Source of the DNA: CADCTB01 sp038231955
GTDB lineage: Bacteria; Actinomycetota; Acidimicrobiia; Acidimicrobiales; AC-14
Length of the DNA stretch: 26,846 nt
NCBI GenBank assembly: GCA_038231955.1
Contig: JBBSIS010000017.1
Coordinates: 1 to 26,846, forward strand
Reading direction: 5' to 3'
Every line of letters begins with the position of its first letter. Positions within the stretch are counted from its first letter, which is position 1. The notes under the pieces were generated by a model. The model saw only the letters and a program-made list of their open reading frames with translations, searched no databases and was not told the origin of the DNA. This document shows positions 14,396-22,112 of this stretch, in pieces. The position numbers and the translations under genes were made by a program.

Positions 14396-15985
14396 GCGAC
14401 GGGGACGGCGCCCGTCCCGGGATCCTGAGCCTTCGCCGTCGGCTGGCGATGCTCTTCGGCGTCGCGCTGTTCGTCGTCGTCGTCCTGCTGGCCGTGGGGG
14501 CCAGTGCGTTCGTCGGGCTCCTCGACGCCCGCAAGGCGTTGGTCGACCGGCTCGGCCCGGCCCAGCTCTCGGTGAGCGGCTACTTCACCGCCCTGCTGAA
14601 CCAGGAGACAGGGGCACGGGGTTTCGTGCTGACCGGCGACGACCGGTTCCTGGAGCCCTACCAGACCGGGCGGAAGACGAGGACGCGGCGCTGGCCGCCG
14701 CCGTGCCCAATCTCCGCCAGTTCCCGGCCCTGCGGGCCGACGTGGCCAAGCTCCGTCAGGTGGTCGAGGCTTGGCATGCCCGCTTCGTGGAGCCGGCCAT
14801 CGCCACCGTGCGCCGAGGAGAGCGCCTACCGGAGGACCGCTTGGCGGCCGACAAGGTGGCGTTCGACAGCGTCCGGGATGCCTATGGCGGCCTTTACGCC
14901 GACCTCGACCAACAGCGGCAGGCGTCGCACGTCCGGCTCAACCGGGTCACCACCCGGCTCACCGGAGCCCTGGTCGCATCCGTCGCCGCTCTGGTGGCCA
15001 TGGGCCTGCTGATCTGGCTGGCTTTCCGCCGCTGGGTCGCAGCCCCCCTGGCCAGCCTGGGCGGCGACGCCCGCCTGGTGGCCGACGGCAACCTGTCGCA
15101 CGAAGTGGGCCCGACCGGCCCGGCCGAGTTCCAGGCCCTGGCGCGCGATCTGGAGGCCATGCGGGTGCGGATCGTCGCCGAGGTGGACGCGCTCGAGGTG
15201 CGGTCCACCGACCTGGCCCGCTCGAACGCCGACCTCGAGCAGTTCGCCTACGTGGCCTCCCACGACCTCCAGGAGCCCCTCCGCAAGGTGGCCAGCTTCT
15301 GCCAGCTCCTCCAGAAGCGCTACCAGGGCCAGCTCGACGAGCGGGCCGACCAGTACATCGAGTTCGCCGTCGACGGGGCCAAGCGCATGCAGGCGCTCAT
15401 CAACGACCTGCTCACCTTCTCCCGCGTCGGTCGTTTGATCGGGGATCTGGCCGAGGTCGACTGTGACGCGGCCCTGGCCCGGGCCCTGGCCAACGTGGAG
15501 ACGGCGTGCGAGGAGGCCGCCGCCGCCGTCGTCGCCGATCCCTTGCCCGTGGTACAGGGCGACCTGTCGCTGCTCACCGCCCTGTTCCAGAACCTGGTCG
15601 ACAACGCCATCAAGTACCGCCGGCCCGACGTGGCCCCGGAGGTCTGCATCACCGTGGCTCGGGTCGACGACAATTGGGAGTTCGCGGTGGCCGACAACGG
15701 CATCGGCATCGCCCCCGAGTACGCCGAACGGGTCTTCGTGATCTTCCAACGCCTGCATGCCAAAGAGGAGTATCCGGCATCGGCCTGGCCCTCTGCAAGC
15801 GCATCGTGGAGTTCCACGGCGGCCGGATCTGGGTCGACACCGACCGGGGCCCGAGCGGCCCCGGTGACCCGGGCCCGGGCACAACCGTACGCTGGGCCCT
15901 CCCGGTCTACGAGCCGACCGAGCCGGCGGCGCCGACCGACCGGGAACCCAACGAGCAAGGAGACAACGCCGACCTTGGCCACTGA
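14392..15985 (+). pseudogene. Disrupted CHASE3-HAMP sensor histidine kinase
   Basis: Domains in order: a membrane helix (LFGVALFVVVVLLAVGASAF), a CHASE3 sensor region (LNQETGARGFVLTGDDRFLEPY), a second helix (LTGALVASVAALVAMGLLIW), HAMP, a short coiled coil, HisKA with ASHDLQEPLRKV (phospho-His), and an ATPase domain with the N box LFQNLVDNAIKYR and G1 VADNGIGIAPEY. A one-base loss near 14668-14672 breaks the frame before DEDAALAAAVPNLRQ. Near 15774 about 7 bases of the G2 box (expected GTGIGL) are missing, shifting the frame into LALCKRIVEFHGGRIWVDTD and the stop at 15985. The start GTG 14392 overlaps the phosphatase stop. Similar kinases usually signal to the Rcp1-like regulator that follows. 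Confidence 0.82.
15847..15864 (+). repeat. Copy of the GGGCCCGAGCGGCCC dispersed core
   Basis: The 15-bp core (15847-15861) followed by CGG lies in the C-terminal part of the kinase gene and encodes Gly-Pro-Ser-Gly-Pro. GGGCC and GGCCC can pair over the loop CGAGC. Other copies in this window are at 21572, 21605, 24802 (minus strand), 26686 and 26719. Confidence 0.85.
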
Positions 15986-16421
15986 CCACGACGTGAGCCC
16001 GATCAACATCCTGCTCGTCGAGGACGATCCCGGCGACGTGCTGATGACCCGGGAAGCCCTCGAAGAGCACAAGGTCATGAACAACCTCTTCGTCGTCAAC
16101 AACGGCGAGGACGCGGTCAGCTTCCTCACCCGCCAGGGCGACCATGCCGCCGCCCCCGGCCCCGACCTCATCCTCCTCGACCTCAACCTGCCCCGCCTCG
16201 ACGGGCGGGAGGTGCTGGCCCGCATCAAGGCCGACGAGGAGCTGCGCCGCATCCCCGTGGTGGTGCTGACGACGTCACAGGCCGAGGAGGACATCCTGCG
16301 CAGCTACGACCTTCACGCCAACGCCTACGTGGCCAAGCCGGTGGACTTCGAGCAGTTCTCCAGGGTGGTCCGCCAGATCGACGAGTTCTTCATCTCGATC
16401 GTCCGCCTCCCGCCCCGGTAG
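15975..16421 (+). CDS. Rcp1-like single-domain response regulator
   Basis: The 148-residue CheY-fold protein has the acidic pocket LLVEDDPGDVLMTREALEE, the phospho-acceptor Asp in LILLDLNLPRLDG, the switch Thr in VVLTTSQAEEDI and the conserved Lys in YVAKPVDFEQF. The long beta-3/alpha-3 loop and the GDVLMTREAL sequence are typical of Rcp1-like regulators that partner CHASE3 or phytochrome-type kinases. There is no output domain, so it probably acts by protein contact or as a phosphate relay. The start is taken as TTG 15975, with AAGGAG (15957-15962) 12 nt upstream and an 11-nt overlap with the kinase's original stop. This gene is intact although both upstream partners are broken. Confidence 0.88.
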   Translation: MATDHDVSPINILLVEDDPGDVLMTREALEEHKVMNNLFVVNNGEDAVSFLTRQGDHAAAPGPDLILLDLNLPRLDGREVLARIKADEELRRIPVVVLTTSQAEEDILRSYDLHANAYVAKPVDFEQFSRVVRQIDEFFISIVRLPPR

Positions 16422-16454
16422 TGGGTCGTCCGCGGCCAAACAGCAGACTGTGTG

Positions 16455-16471
16455 GGCTCCTCCTCGGAGCC
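16455..16471. terminator. Bidirectional terminator hairpin between convergent genes
   Basis: GGCTCC (16455-16460), loop TCCTC and GGAGCC (16466-16471) form a perfect 6-bp stem in the 106-bp gap between the response regulator and the membrane protein gene, which converge here. No T tract is seen on either side. Confidence 0.5.
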
Positions 16472-16527
16472 GGCAAGAGCCACGTGCTGCGTGAGGGTTC
16501 GCCGCGCCCCGGTAGTGGGCGCCATTG

Positions 16528-18315
16528 TTACCGGGCCGAGGGGACGGCCATGGCTGGCGGCGACGTGCGGCCCGTCGGCCACTGCGGCGCCTCGACCTGC
16601 ACAGGCGGCATCCGGCGGGCGGCGACGACAATGAGGGCGATCCACGCCGAGACCAGCATGGCCAGGCCGGCGTAGGCGGCCCTGGCCGGCCAGGGCGGCC
16701 CCGGGTGGACCTCCCGTAGGAGCAGGGCGGTATTGCGGACGAACCGCCCGCTGCGCACGGGAAGGGCCGGCACCGCCGGAGCCCCGATCTTGGGGTCGGC
16801 GGGCAGGTACACCGGCAGGGCCATCACCTGGTCACCGCGCTGGAGGCTGACCATGGTCTTCCATGAACCGGTGACCGGCATGGGCCGGGACGACACGTAG
16901 CGGCCGGGACCGACCTGGTTCAGCGTGGCCCGCTCCGTCGCCGCCCCGCCCTGCCAGGAAGTGACCACGAACGCGGTGGCCTGGCGGGCGGCGGTGGGCG
17001 GGTCGAGCGCGACTTCGACGCGGGCCTGGCTACCGACCTGCTGCAAACGGACGGTGGCCGCCACCGGCCCCACCTGGCGGGGGAGCGGGACGGCCAGCGC
17101 AGCCAGCAGGGCCACGCCGGCCGCGACCAGGGCAGGCACCGGCAGGTGGGCTCGAGCCGAGGCGACGGCACCGCCCAGCGCAGTGCCCAGGAGGGCGGCG
17201 GCGATGGCCGCGCCCGGGGCCAGCAGGGCGATCTTGACCACGAAACCGAGCGGCAGCTCGGTGGTGCCGAAGCCCCACACGGCGATCCACGCCATCTCGG
17301 TCACGAGGCCCACTGTCCCGACCAGGGCGCCGGCGGAGAGGGCCAGGCGCAGCGGCCGAACGGTGCCGAGGCGCCACGCCGCCGCCTCCACCAGAAGGGC
17401 CGAGCCCAGGTAGAGCGGGAAGTGGGGAACGGTGTGGTGCAGCGCCCCGCCGACGGCCAGGGCCACGAACGTGCGCAGCACGAGGTAGACGGCGGTGACT
17501 TTCAGGGCCCCCCATCGGCCCAGCGCCACTCGCGTCGCCAGCAGCGTGAAGCCGGCGGCGATCATGATGATCACGGGTAGGTAGAGGGCCTGGAACTGGG
17601 GGACGCCGTAGTCGAACTCGGCCTGCAGGGTGCTCATCCCCACCAGCACGGTCCCCGCCGTCAGGACGTGGATACTGGTGCCCAGCAGCGTCGGAGCCGC
17701 GGTGCGTGCCCGGCGGCCCTCGGAGACCATCAGCCAGAGGGCGATGGTGGCCAGCGACCCGGCGGCGATGAGCTGGATGTGGGGCGGGCTCCAGAGGGTG
17801 ACGTCGATGCCGTAGGCGTCGTGCCACATGGCGTCGAGCGGGAAGGCGGCGACGCCACCGACGCCGAGGGTGCTCAGCAGCACCGCCGACCACGGGATGC
17901 GCACCGGCCCGACGCGCAGCCCGACGTCGGCCTTCTCCAGGCTGGCGAAGAGGACGGCGATGGCCGAGGCGTACATGAGCCCGCCCAGACCCACGAGGAT
18001 CATGACGTGCGAGGGGGTGAAGAGCTGGTCGTCGCGTCCGTTGTCGACGTGCCAGGCCACGTCCCAGTAGAAGCCGATGAGGGCCACCAGCAACATGATC
18101 AGACCGCTCAGCACACCGGCCATCGACCAACCCGGGTAGCCGGTGATGCGCTCGAGGGTGTCGGAGATCTGGCCGAAGAAGAAGCGCAGGGGGTTGGTCT
18201 CATCGGTGTGCCCGAAGGCGAACAGCGCCAGGCACGACAGCCCGTAGACGCCCAGGGGGACGACCAGCCATCCCCACGCACCCCAGCCCCATGCCCGTGC
18301 CAGCGTTTCGACCAT
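16528..18315 (-). CDS. Uncharacterised polytopic membrane protein with duplicated D-WH-G-D-L-P-H motif
   Basis: I cannot name the family of this 595-residue protein. It has about 12 membrane segments, then a soluble extracytoplasmic region (roughly residues 430-545, beta-rich, ending GSWKTMVSLQRGDQVMALP, reminiscent of FixH/YtkA-like domains), one last helix and a short tail. A motif occurs twice at helix-loop-helix turns with the same spacing: Asp85, Trp88-His89, Gly93, Asp95, Leu98, Pro101, His103, and Asp161, Trp164-His165, Gly169, Asp171, Leu174, Pro177, His179. Later turns carry EFDYGVPQF and LHHTVPHF. The arrangement suggests metal or cofactor sites near the membrane surface. ATG 18315 is chosen: TATTGT (18327-18322) lies 6 nt upstream, implying a leaderless message. 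It is divergent from a MerR regulator. Confidence 0.85.
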   Translation of the reverse strand: MVETLARAWGWGAWGWLVVPLGVYGLSCLALFAFGHTDETNPLRFFFGQISDTLERITGYPGWSMAGVLSGLIMLLVALIGFYWDVAWHVDNGRDDQLFTPSHVMILVGLGGLMYASAIAVLFASLEKADVGLRVGPVRIPWSAVLLSTLGVGGVAAFPLDAMWHDAYGIDVTLWSPPHIQLIAAGSLATIALWLMVSEGRRARTAAPTLLGTSIHVLTAGTVLVGMSTLQAEFDYGVPQFQALYLPVIIMIAAGFTLLATRVALGRWGALKVTAVYLVLRTFVALAVGGALHHTVPHFPLYLGSALLVEAAAWRLGTVRPLRLALSAGALVGTVGLVTEMAWIAVWGFGTTELPLGFVVKIALLAPGAAIAAALLGTALGGAVASARAHLPVPALVAAGVALLAALAVPLPRQVGPVAATVRLQQVGSQARVEVALDPPTAARQATAFVVTSWQGGAATERATLNQVGPGRYVSSRPMPVTGSWKTMVSLQRGDQVMALPVYLPADPKIGAPAVPALPVRSGRFVRNTALLLREVHPGPPWPARAAYAGLAMLVSAWIALIVVAARRMPPVQVEAPQWPTGRTSPPAMAVPSAR

Positions 18316-18321
18316 GGCCGA

Positions 18322-18372
18322 ACAATACACCGTTTGATGTCACGGACACAAGTGCAATCTTCGGGCTAGGCT
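18322..18372. promoter_or_regulatory. Divergent leaderless promoters of the membrane protein and MerR genes
   Basis: On the minus strand TATTGT (18327-18322) lies 6 nt before ATG 18315. On the plus strand TAGGCT (18367-18372) lies 7 nt before ATG 18380, with a weak -35 CGGACA (18343-18348) 18 nt upstream of it. Neither gene has a ribosome site. The 64-bp space is where the MerR protein would be expected to bind, though no clear dyad was found. Confidence 0.45.
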
Positions 18373-18379
18373 GGCGGTG

Positions 18380-19141
18380 ATGTCTCACGAGGGCGGAATG
18401 ACCATCGACGCGCTGTCCCGCCGATCCGGTGTGACCAGCCGCAACATCCGCGCCTACCAGACGCGAGGCCTGCTGGCGCCGCCCCGGATGACCGGCCGGG
18501 TGGGGTACTACGACGACGCCCACCTTGCCCGCCTGACCTACATTTCCGGGCTGCAGGAGCGGGGCTTCTCCCTGGCCGCCATCCAGGCCCTGCTGGACGC
18601 GTGGGACGAGGGTCGCGACCTCACCGACGTCTTGGGCTTCGAGGAGGTGCTCAACGCCCCGTGGAGCGACGAAAAGCCCGAGCGGTTCAGCCCCGAACGT
18701 CTGCTCGAGATCTTCCCCGAGACGGCCGAGAACCCGGGCCTGCTGGCCCAGGCCATGGCGCTGGGGCTGCTGGTGGTTGTCGACGACGGGTTGGAGGCGC
18801 CCAGCCCTCGCCTGATACGGGTGGGCGCCGGATTGGTGGCCGCGGGCATCCCACTGGGCGCCGCCCTGGAGGAGTACGAACGGCTGGCCACCGACGCCGC
18901 CCGCATCGCCGAGCGGTTCGTCACTCTGTTCGAGGATCACGTTTGGGAACCGTTCGTGGCCGCCGGGCTACCGCCCGACCAGTTGGCCGGCGTCACCGAC
19001 GCCCTTCAGCGGGTCCGTCCCCTGGCCGGGGCGGCCATGGACGGGGCCCTGGCCCAGGCCATGGAACGGGCGGTGGCGGCGTCGGCCACCCGCCAGGTCG
19101 CCCGTTTCCTACCCGGCGCCACCCCCGACGCCGGCCCGTAG
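18380..19141 (+). CDS. MerR-family transcriptional regulator
   Basis: The 253-residue protein opens with a MerR DNA-binding domain: MTIDALSRRSGVTSRNIRAY (helix-turn-helix), QTRGLLAPPRMTGRVGYYDD (wing), then RLTYISGLQERGFSLAAIQALLDAW, the second winged-helix part. The remaining 170 residues are helical, contain no cysteine and match no metal-binding MerR pattern, so an organic ligand or protein signal is more likely than a metal. The ATG lies 7 nt after a TAGGCT box (leaderless); GTG 18377 is an alternative start one codon earlier. It is divergent from the uncharacterised membrane protein, which is its most likely target. Confidence 0.9.
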   Translation: MSHEGGMTIDALSRRSGVTSRNIRAYQTRGLLAPPRMTGRVGYYDDAHLARLTYISGLQERGFSLAAIQALLDAWDEGRDLTDVLGFEEVLNAPWSDEKPERFSPERLLEIFPETAENPGLLAQAMALGLLVVVDDGLEAPSPRLIRVGAGLVAAGIPLGAALEEYERLATDAARIAERFVTLFEDHVWEPFVAAGLPPDQLAGVTDALQRVRPLAGAAMDGALAQAMERAVAASATRQVARFLPGATPDAGP

Positions 19142-19171
19142 TCACCTGCGCCCACCCGAACTGCTACAGGT

Positions 19172-19186
19172 GGCGGAGCGGCCGCC
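19172..19186. terminator. Hairpin between convergent MerR and small membrane protein genes
   Basis: GGCGG (19172-19176), loop AGCGG and CCGCC (19182-19186) form a short GC stem 30 bp after the MerR stop and 40 bp from the end of the opposing gene. There is no T tract. Confidence 0.3.
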
Positions 19187-19227
19187 GATAGATCTCACAT
19201 GCCCAAGGAGCAGGCCGGCCCCGCCCA

Positions 19228-19533
19228 TCAGCGCCGATGGACACCGGGGCCGATCTGCCATTCACCCATGGCCCGCAGCACCAACACGGCCACGACGGCG
19301 ACGCCGCTGGCGCCCAGGACGCCGCCACCCAGCGCGCCGACCCCGATCGGCGTGGCGCAGTCGCCCGCACACTGGATGCGGACGAGGGAGGCGCCGATGA
19401 GCAGGCCGCAGAGCCCGGCCACCACGATGGCGGCGAAGGCGATGGCACGCGCCTTGACCGGCGGGAGCGCAGTGGGCCCGGACCGGGGCAGGGGCGGAGG
19501 CGTCTCCGGGCCGGGGACGCCGTCGACTGCCAC
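19228..19533 (-). CDS. Small conserved-looking two-helix membrane protein
   Basis: The 101-residue product has a Pro-rich N terminus and two membrane segments (AIAFAAIVVAGLCGLLIGASL and GVLGASGVAVVAVLVLRAMG). The loop between them holds two cysteines (IQCAGDCATP) that would face outside and could form a disulfide. The pattern AxAIAF-AIVVAG-CG-LIG ... VAVVAVLVLRAMGEW is of a type common in actinobacterial hypothetical proteins; no function is known to me. GTG 19533 is the start because TACGAT (19545-19540) lies exactly 6 nt upstream, a leaderless arrangement. It is divergent from the Ppm synthase gene with only 22 bp between start codons. Confidence 0.7.
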   Translation of the reverse strand: MAVDGVPGPETPPPLPRSGPTALPPVKARAIAFAAIVVAGLCGLLIGASLVRIQCAGDCATPIGVGALGGGVLGASGVAVVAVLVLRAMGEWQIGPGVHRR

Positions 19534-19539
19534 TCAGAG

Positions 19540-19549
19540 ATCGTAGGCT
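19540..19549. promoter_or_regulatory. Overlapping divergent -10 boxes of two leaderless genes
   Basis: On the minus strand TACGAT (19545-19540) is 6 nt before GTG 19533. On the plus strand TAGGCT (19544-19549) is 6 nt before ATG 19556. The two boxes share the TA base pairs at 19544-19545, so polymerase could open only one at a time. The combined core is ATCGTAGGCT. Confidence 0.55.
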
Positions 19550-19555
19550 CATCCG

Positions 19556-20293
19556 ATGCGCCCGCTCGTCGTACTCCCGACGTACCAGGAGGCCGAGAAC
19601 ATCGCCGAGGTGCTGCGCCGGCTACGGGAGGCGGCGCCGTCCGCCGAGGTGCTGGTCGTCGACGACTCGAGCCCAGACGGCACCGCGGCCTTGGCCAAGG
19701 CTGTGGGCCATGACCTCGGGGGCGTCGACGTGTTGGTACGGGCGTCGAAATCGGGCCTGGGCAGCGCCTATCGAGCCGGCTTCGCCGAGGGCCTGGCTCG
19801 CGGCTACGACGTCCTGGTCGAGATGGACAGCGACCTTTCGCACGACCCCTCCCGCCTGCCCGCCCTGCTCGAGGCCGTGGAGGCCGGCGCCGACCTGGTC
19901 GTCGGCTCGCGCTACGTCCCGGGCGGCGCCATCCCCGACTGGCCGCTCCACCGTCGCCTGCTGTCCCGCTGGGGCAACCGGTATGCCGACGTGGTGCTCG
20001 GCCTGTCGGTGCGCGATGCCACGTCGGGCTTCCGGGCCTACCGGGCCGACGCTCTGCGGGCCATGGATCTCGGCGACGTCAGCGCCGACGGCTACGGCTT
20101 CCAGATCGAGATGGCCTATCGCGTGGCCACCAACGGCGGGACCATCGTGGAAATCCCGATCGAGTTCGTCGACCGCCAGCGGGGGACGTCGAAAATGTCG
20201 TTCCGGATCATCGCCGAGGCCCTCGCCCTGGTCACCTGGTGGGGCCTACGCGACCGGATCACCCACCGTGGCGGCTGGTCCACGGCAGCCTAG
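19556..20293 (+). CDS. Polyprenol monophosphomannose synthase (DPM1-like GT2)
   Basis: This 245-residue family 2 glycosyltransferase should transfer mannose from GDP-mannose to polyprenyl phosphate, giving the donor for lipoglycan synthesis or protein O-mannosylation. Motifs: LPTYQEAENI (residues 7-16), VVDDSSPDGT (nucleotide binding), EMDSDLSHDP (the DxD-like metal site), VVGSRYVPGG, TSGFRAYR and the basic RQRGTSKMSF. There is no membrane tail, so it is the single-domain type; in mycobacteria the same domain is fused to or paired with an acyltransferase. It is read from a leaderless TAGGCT promoter (6 nt before ATG). Its 3' end overlaps the probable dinB start by 26 nt. Confidence 0.93.
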   Translation: MRPLVVLPTYQEAENIAEVLRRLREAAPSAEVLVVDDSSPDGTAALAKAVGHDLGGVDVLVRASKSGLGSAYRAGFAEGLARGYDVLVEMDSDLSHDPSRLPALLEAVEAGADLVVGSRYVPGGAIPDWPLHRRLLSRWGNRYADVVLGLSVRDATSGFRAYRADALRAMDLGDVSADGYGFQIEMAYRVATNGGTIVEIPIEFVDRQRGTSKMSFRIIAEALALVTWWGLRDRITHRGGWSTAA

Positions 20294-21665
20294 GCCGTCG
20301 AGCCCCACCCTCAGCGCGACAATCGGGACCATCGCCGAGCGGACCATCCTCCACGTCGACATGGACGCGTTCTACGCCTCCGTCGAGGTGCTCGTCGACC
20401 CGTCGCTGGCCGGCAGGCCGGTGATCGTCGGTGGTTCGGGCGGCCGGGGGGTGGTGGCCTCCTGTTCCTACGAGGCCCGCTCCTACGGGATCCACTCGGC
20501 CATGCCGTCGAGCCGGGCCCGTCGGCTGTGCCCGAGGGCGATCTTCGTCGACGGTCGCTACGACCTCTACCAGGAGCACAGCCGCCGCCTGCACGAGGTT
20601 CTCACCTCCTTCACCCCGCTGGTGGAGGGAATCGGCCTCGACGAGGCCTTCCTCGACGTCACCGGATCCCGACGACTGTGGGGGAGTGGTCCCCAGATCG
20701 CCGCCGCCATCCGGACCCGGGTCCTCGACGACACCGGTTTGTGGTGCTCGGTGGGTGTGGCGCCCAGCAAGTTCCTGGCCAAGCTGGCGTCGGAGGCGGC
20801 CAAGCCGCGGGCCGGGCCGCCGGGGCGCGCCCCGTTGCCCGGCCCGGGCGTCAGGGTGGTGGAGGCCGGAGAGGAGCTGGCCTTCCTCCACCCGTTGCCG
20901 GTCGAAGCGCTGTGGGGGGTCGGCCCCGCCACCCGTCGCCGCCTCGACCGCTTCGGGATCCGCTCCGTCGGCGACTTGGCCGCCCTTCCGGTGGAGGCCC
21001 TCGTGGGCGCCCTCGGCCAGGCGCAGGGCCGCCACCTGCACGCCCTGGCCTGGGCACGCGACGCCCGCGCCGTCGAGCCGGAGCGGGCCACCAAGTCGGT
21101 CGGCCACGAGGAGACCTACGCCGCCGACCATCACCGCCTGGACACGCTGCACGACGAGGCGGTGCGCCTGTCCGACGGGGTGTCGCGCCGGCTACGGGTT
21201 GCGGGGCTGGCCGGGCGGACCGTCACCCTCAAGGTGCGGTTCCACACCTTCCAGACCATCACCCGGTCGCGGACCCTGCCGGCGCCGGTCGACGGGGGCG
21301 CGGCCCTGGCCCGGGTGGCGACCGAGCTGCTGGCCGGGATCGACCCGTCGCCCGGTGTGCGGCTCCTCGGGGTCAGCGTCTCCAACCTGGCGCCACGCCG
21401 GGCCGAGCAGTTGTCCCTCGACGGCGACGCCACCACCCTGGGCGACGACCCCGCCGTCGCCCTGGCCGTCGATCAGGTCCGCCGACGCTTTGGCGACGCC
21501 GCCGTGGGCCCGGCGACGCTGCTCCGGGGCGGTGACGGCCTGGTCCTCAAGCGCCGGGGCGACCAGCAATGGGGCCCGAGCGGCCCGAGCGGAGCGGGGG
21601 ACCAGGGCCCGAGCGGCCCGAGCGGAGCGGGGGACCAGGGCCCGAGCGGCGATGCGGGTCGGTAG
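20268..21665 (+). CDS. dinB: DNA polymerase IV (Y-family, DinB)
   Basis: This 465-residue translesion polymerase copies past damaged bases with low fidelity. Catalytic Asp residues lie in ILHVDMDAFYASVE near the start and in GLDEAFLDVTGSR (usually S-x-DEAFLD; here Leu-Asp-Glu). Further blocks are SYEARSYGIHSAM (finger), GVAPSKFLAKLAS, the helix-hairpin-helix WGVGPATRRRLDRFGI and KSVGHEETY of the little finger. QLSLD near the end is a possible clamp-binding site. The start is uncertain: no ATG fits before the essential ILHVD, so GTG 20268 inside the previous gene is chosen. The C terminus ends in a GPSGPSGAGDQ repeat encoded by 33-bp units and probably not part of the fold. Confidence 0.9.
   Translation: MAAGPRQPRPSSPTLSATIGTIAERTILHVDMDAFYASVEVLVDPSLAGRPVIVGGSGGRGVVASCSYEARSYGIHSAMPSSRARRLCPRAIFVDGRYDLYQEHSRRLHEVLTSFTPLVEGIGLDEAFLDVTGSRRLWGSGPQIAAAIRTRVLDDTGLWCSVGVAPSKFLAKLASEAAKPRAGPPGRAPLPGPGVRVVEAGEELAFLHPLPVEALWGVGPATRRRLDRFGIRSVGDLAALPVEALVGALGQAQGRHLHALAWARDARAVEPERATKSVGHEETYAADHHRLDTLHDEAVRLSDGVSRRLRVAGLAGRTVTLKVRFHTFQTITRSRTLPAPVDGGAALARVATELLAGIDPSPGVRLLGVSVSNLAPRRAEQLSLDGDATTLGDDPAVALAVDQVRRRFGDAAVGPATLLRGGDGLVLKRRGDQQWGPSGPSGAGDQGPSGPSGAGDQGPSGDAGR
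21572..21650 (+). repeat. 33-bp tandem repeats at the 3' end of dinB
   Basis: Units start at 21572, 21605 and 21638 (the last only 13 bp) with core GGGCCCGAGCGGCCC followed by GAGCGGAGCGGGGGACCA. Each full unit encodes GPSGPSGAGDQ in frame with dinB. The first two units are identical. The same core with the same 33-bp period occurs in the spacer at 26686-26751. Confidence 0.95.
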
Positions 21666-21737
21666 CGCGTTGTTGAAGCGTGCGGGCTGTGCGAAGATGG
21701 CCTTCAGTAGCGGACCGGGGCATTGGAAGGGTAGGAC

Positions 21738-22112
21738 GTGCCGCTTTCCGAGGAAGAACAGCGAATCCTCCACGAAATAGAGCAGCAGTTCTACGAGAGC
21801 GATCCTGCCTTCGCGCGTGGTGTGGGTCAGACCACGCTGTACCGCCACGCCGGGCGCAACCTCAAGTGGGCGGCGCTCGGGTTCCTCGCCGGATTCTTCC
21901 TGCTGGTGGGATCCTTCGCCACCTCGCTGCTGCTCGGCTTCCTCGGCTTCGCCGTCATGCTGGGCTGCGCCTTCGTCTTCGAGCGCAACCTCCGCAAGAT
22001 GGGCCGTGCCGGATGGCAGCAGGTGACCGGCAACCTCAAGACCGGCCAGGTCAAGGAACACTTCGGCGATGTCGGCAAGCGGCTGAAGAAGCGCTTCCGC
22101 CGCGAAGACTGA
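21738..22112 (+). CDS. DUF3040 family membrane protein
   Basis: The 124-residue protein starts MPLSEEEQRILHEIEQQFYE, followed by SDPAFA, the DUF3040 hallmark, then has two adjacent membrane segments (about residues 43-62 and 64-82) and a basic cytoplasmic tail ending KRLKKRFRRED. The family is confined to actinobacteria and its role is unknown; it is often found near dinB and the cell-wall/division cluster, and the dinB neighbour here fits. GTG 21738 has a clear ribosome site, GGAAGGG (21725-21731), 6 nt upstream. The stop lies in a hairpin shared with the converging transglutaminase gene. Confidence 0.9.
   Translation: MPLSEEEQRILHEIEQQFYESDPAFARGVGQTTLYRHAGRNLKWAALGFLAGFFLLVGSFATSLLLGFLGFAVMLGCAFVFERNLRKMGRAGWQQVTGNLKTGQVKEHFGDVGKRLKKRFRRED

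Noticed and set aside
19199..19546. Plus-strand frame starting ATG CCC AAG GAG opposite the small membrane protein
   Set aside because: The minus-strand product has two clean membrane helices and a leaderless promoter, whereas the plus-strand product is low-complexity and unrecognisable.
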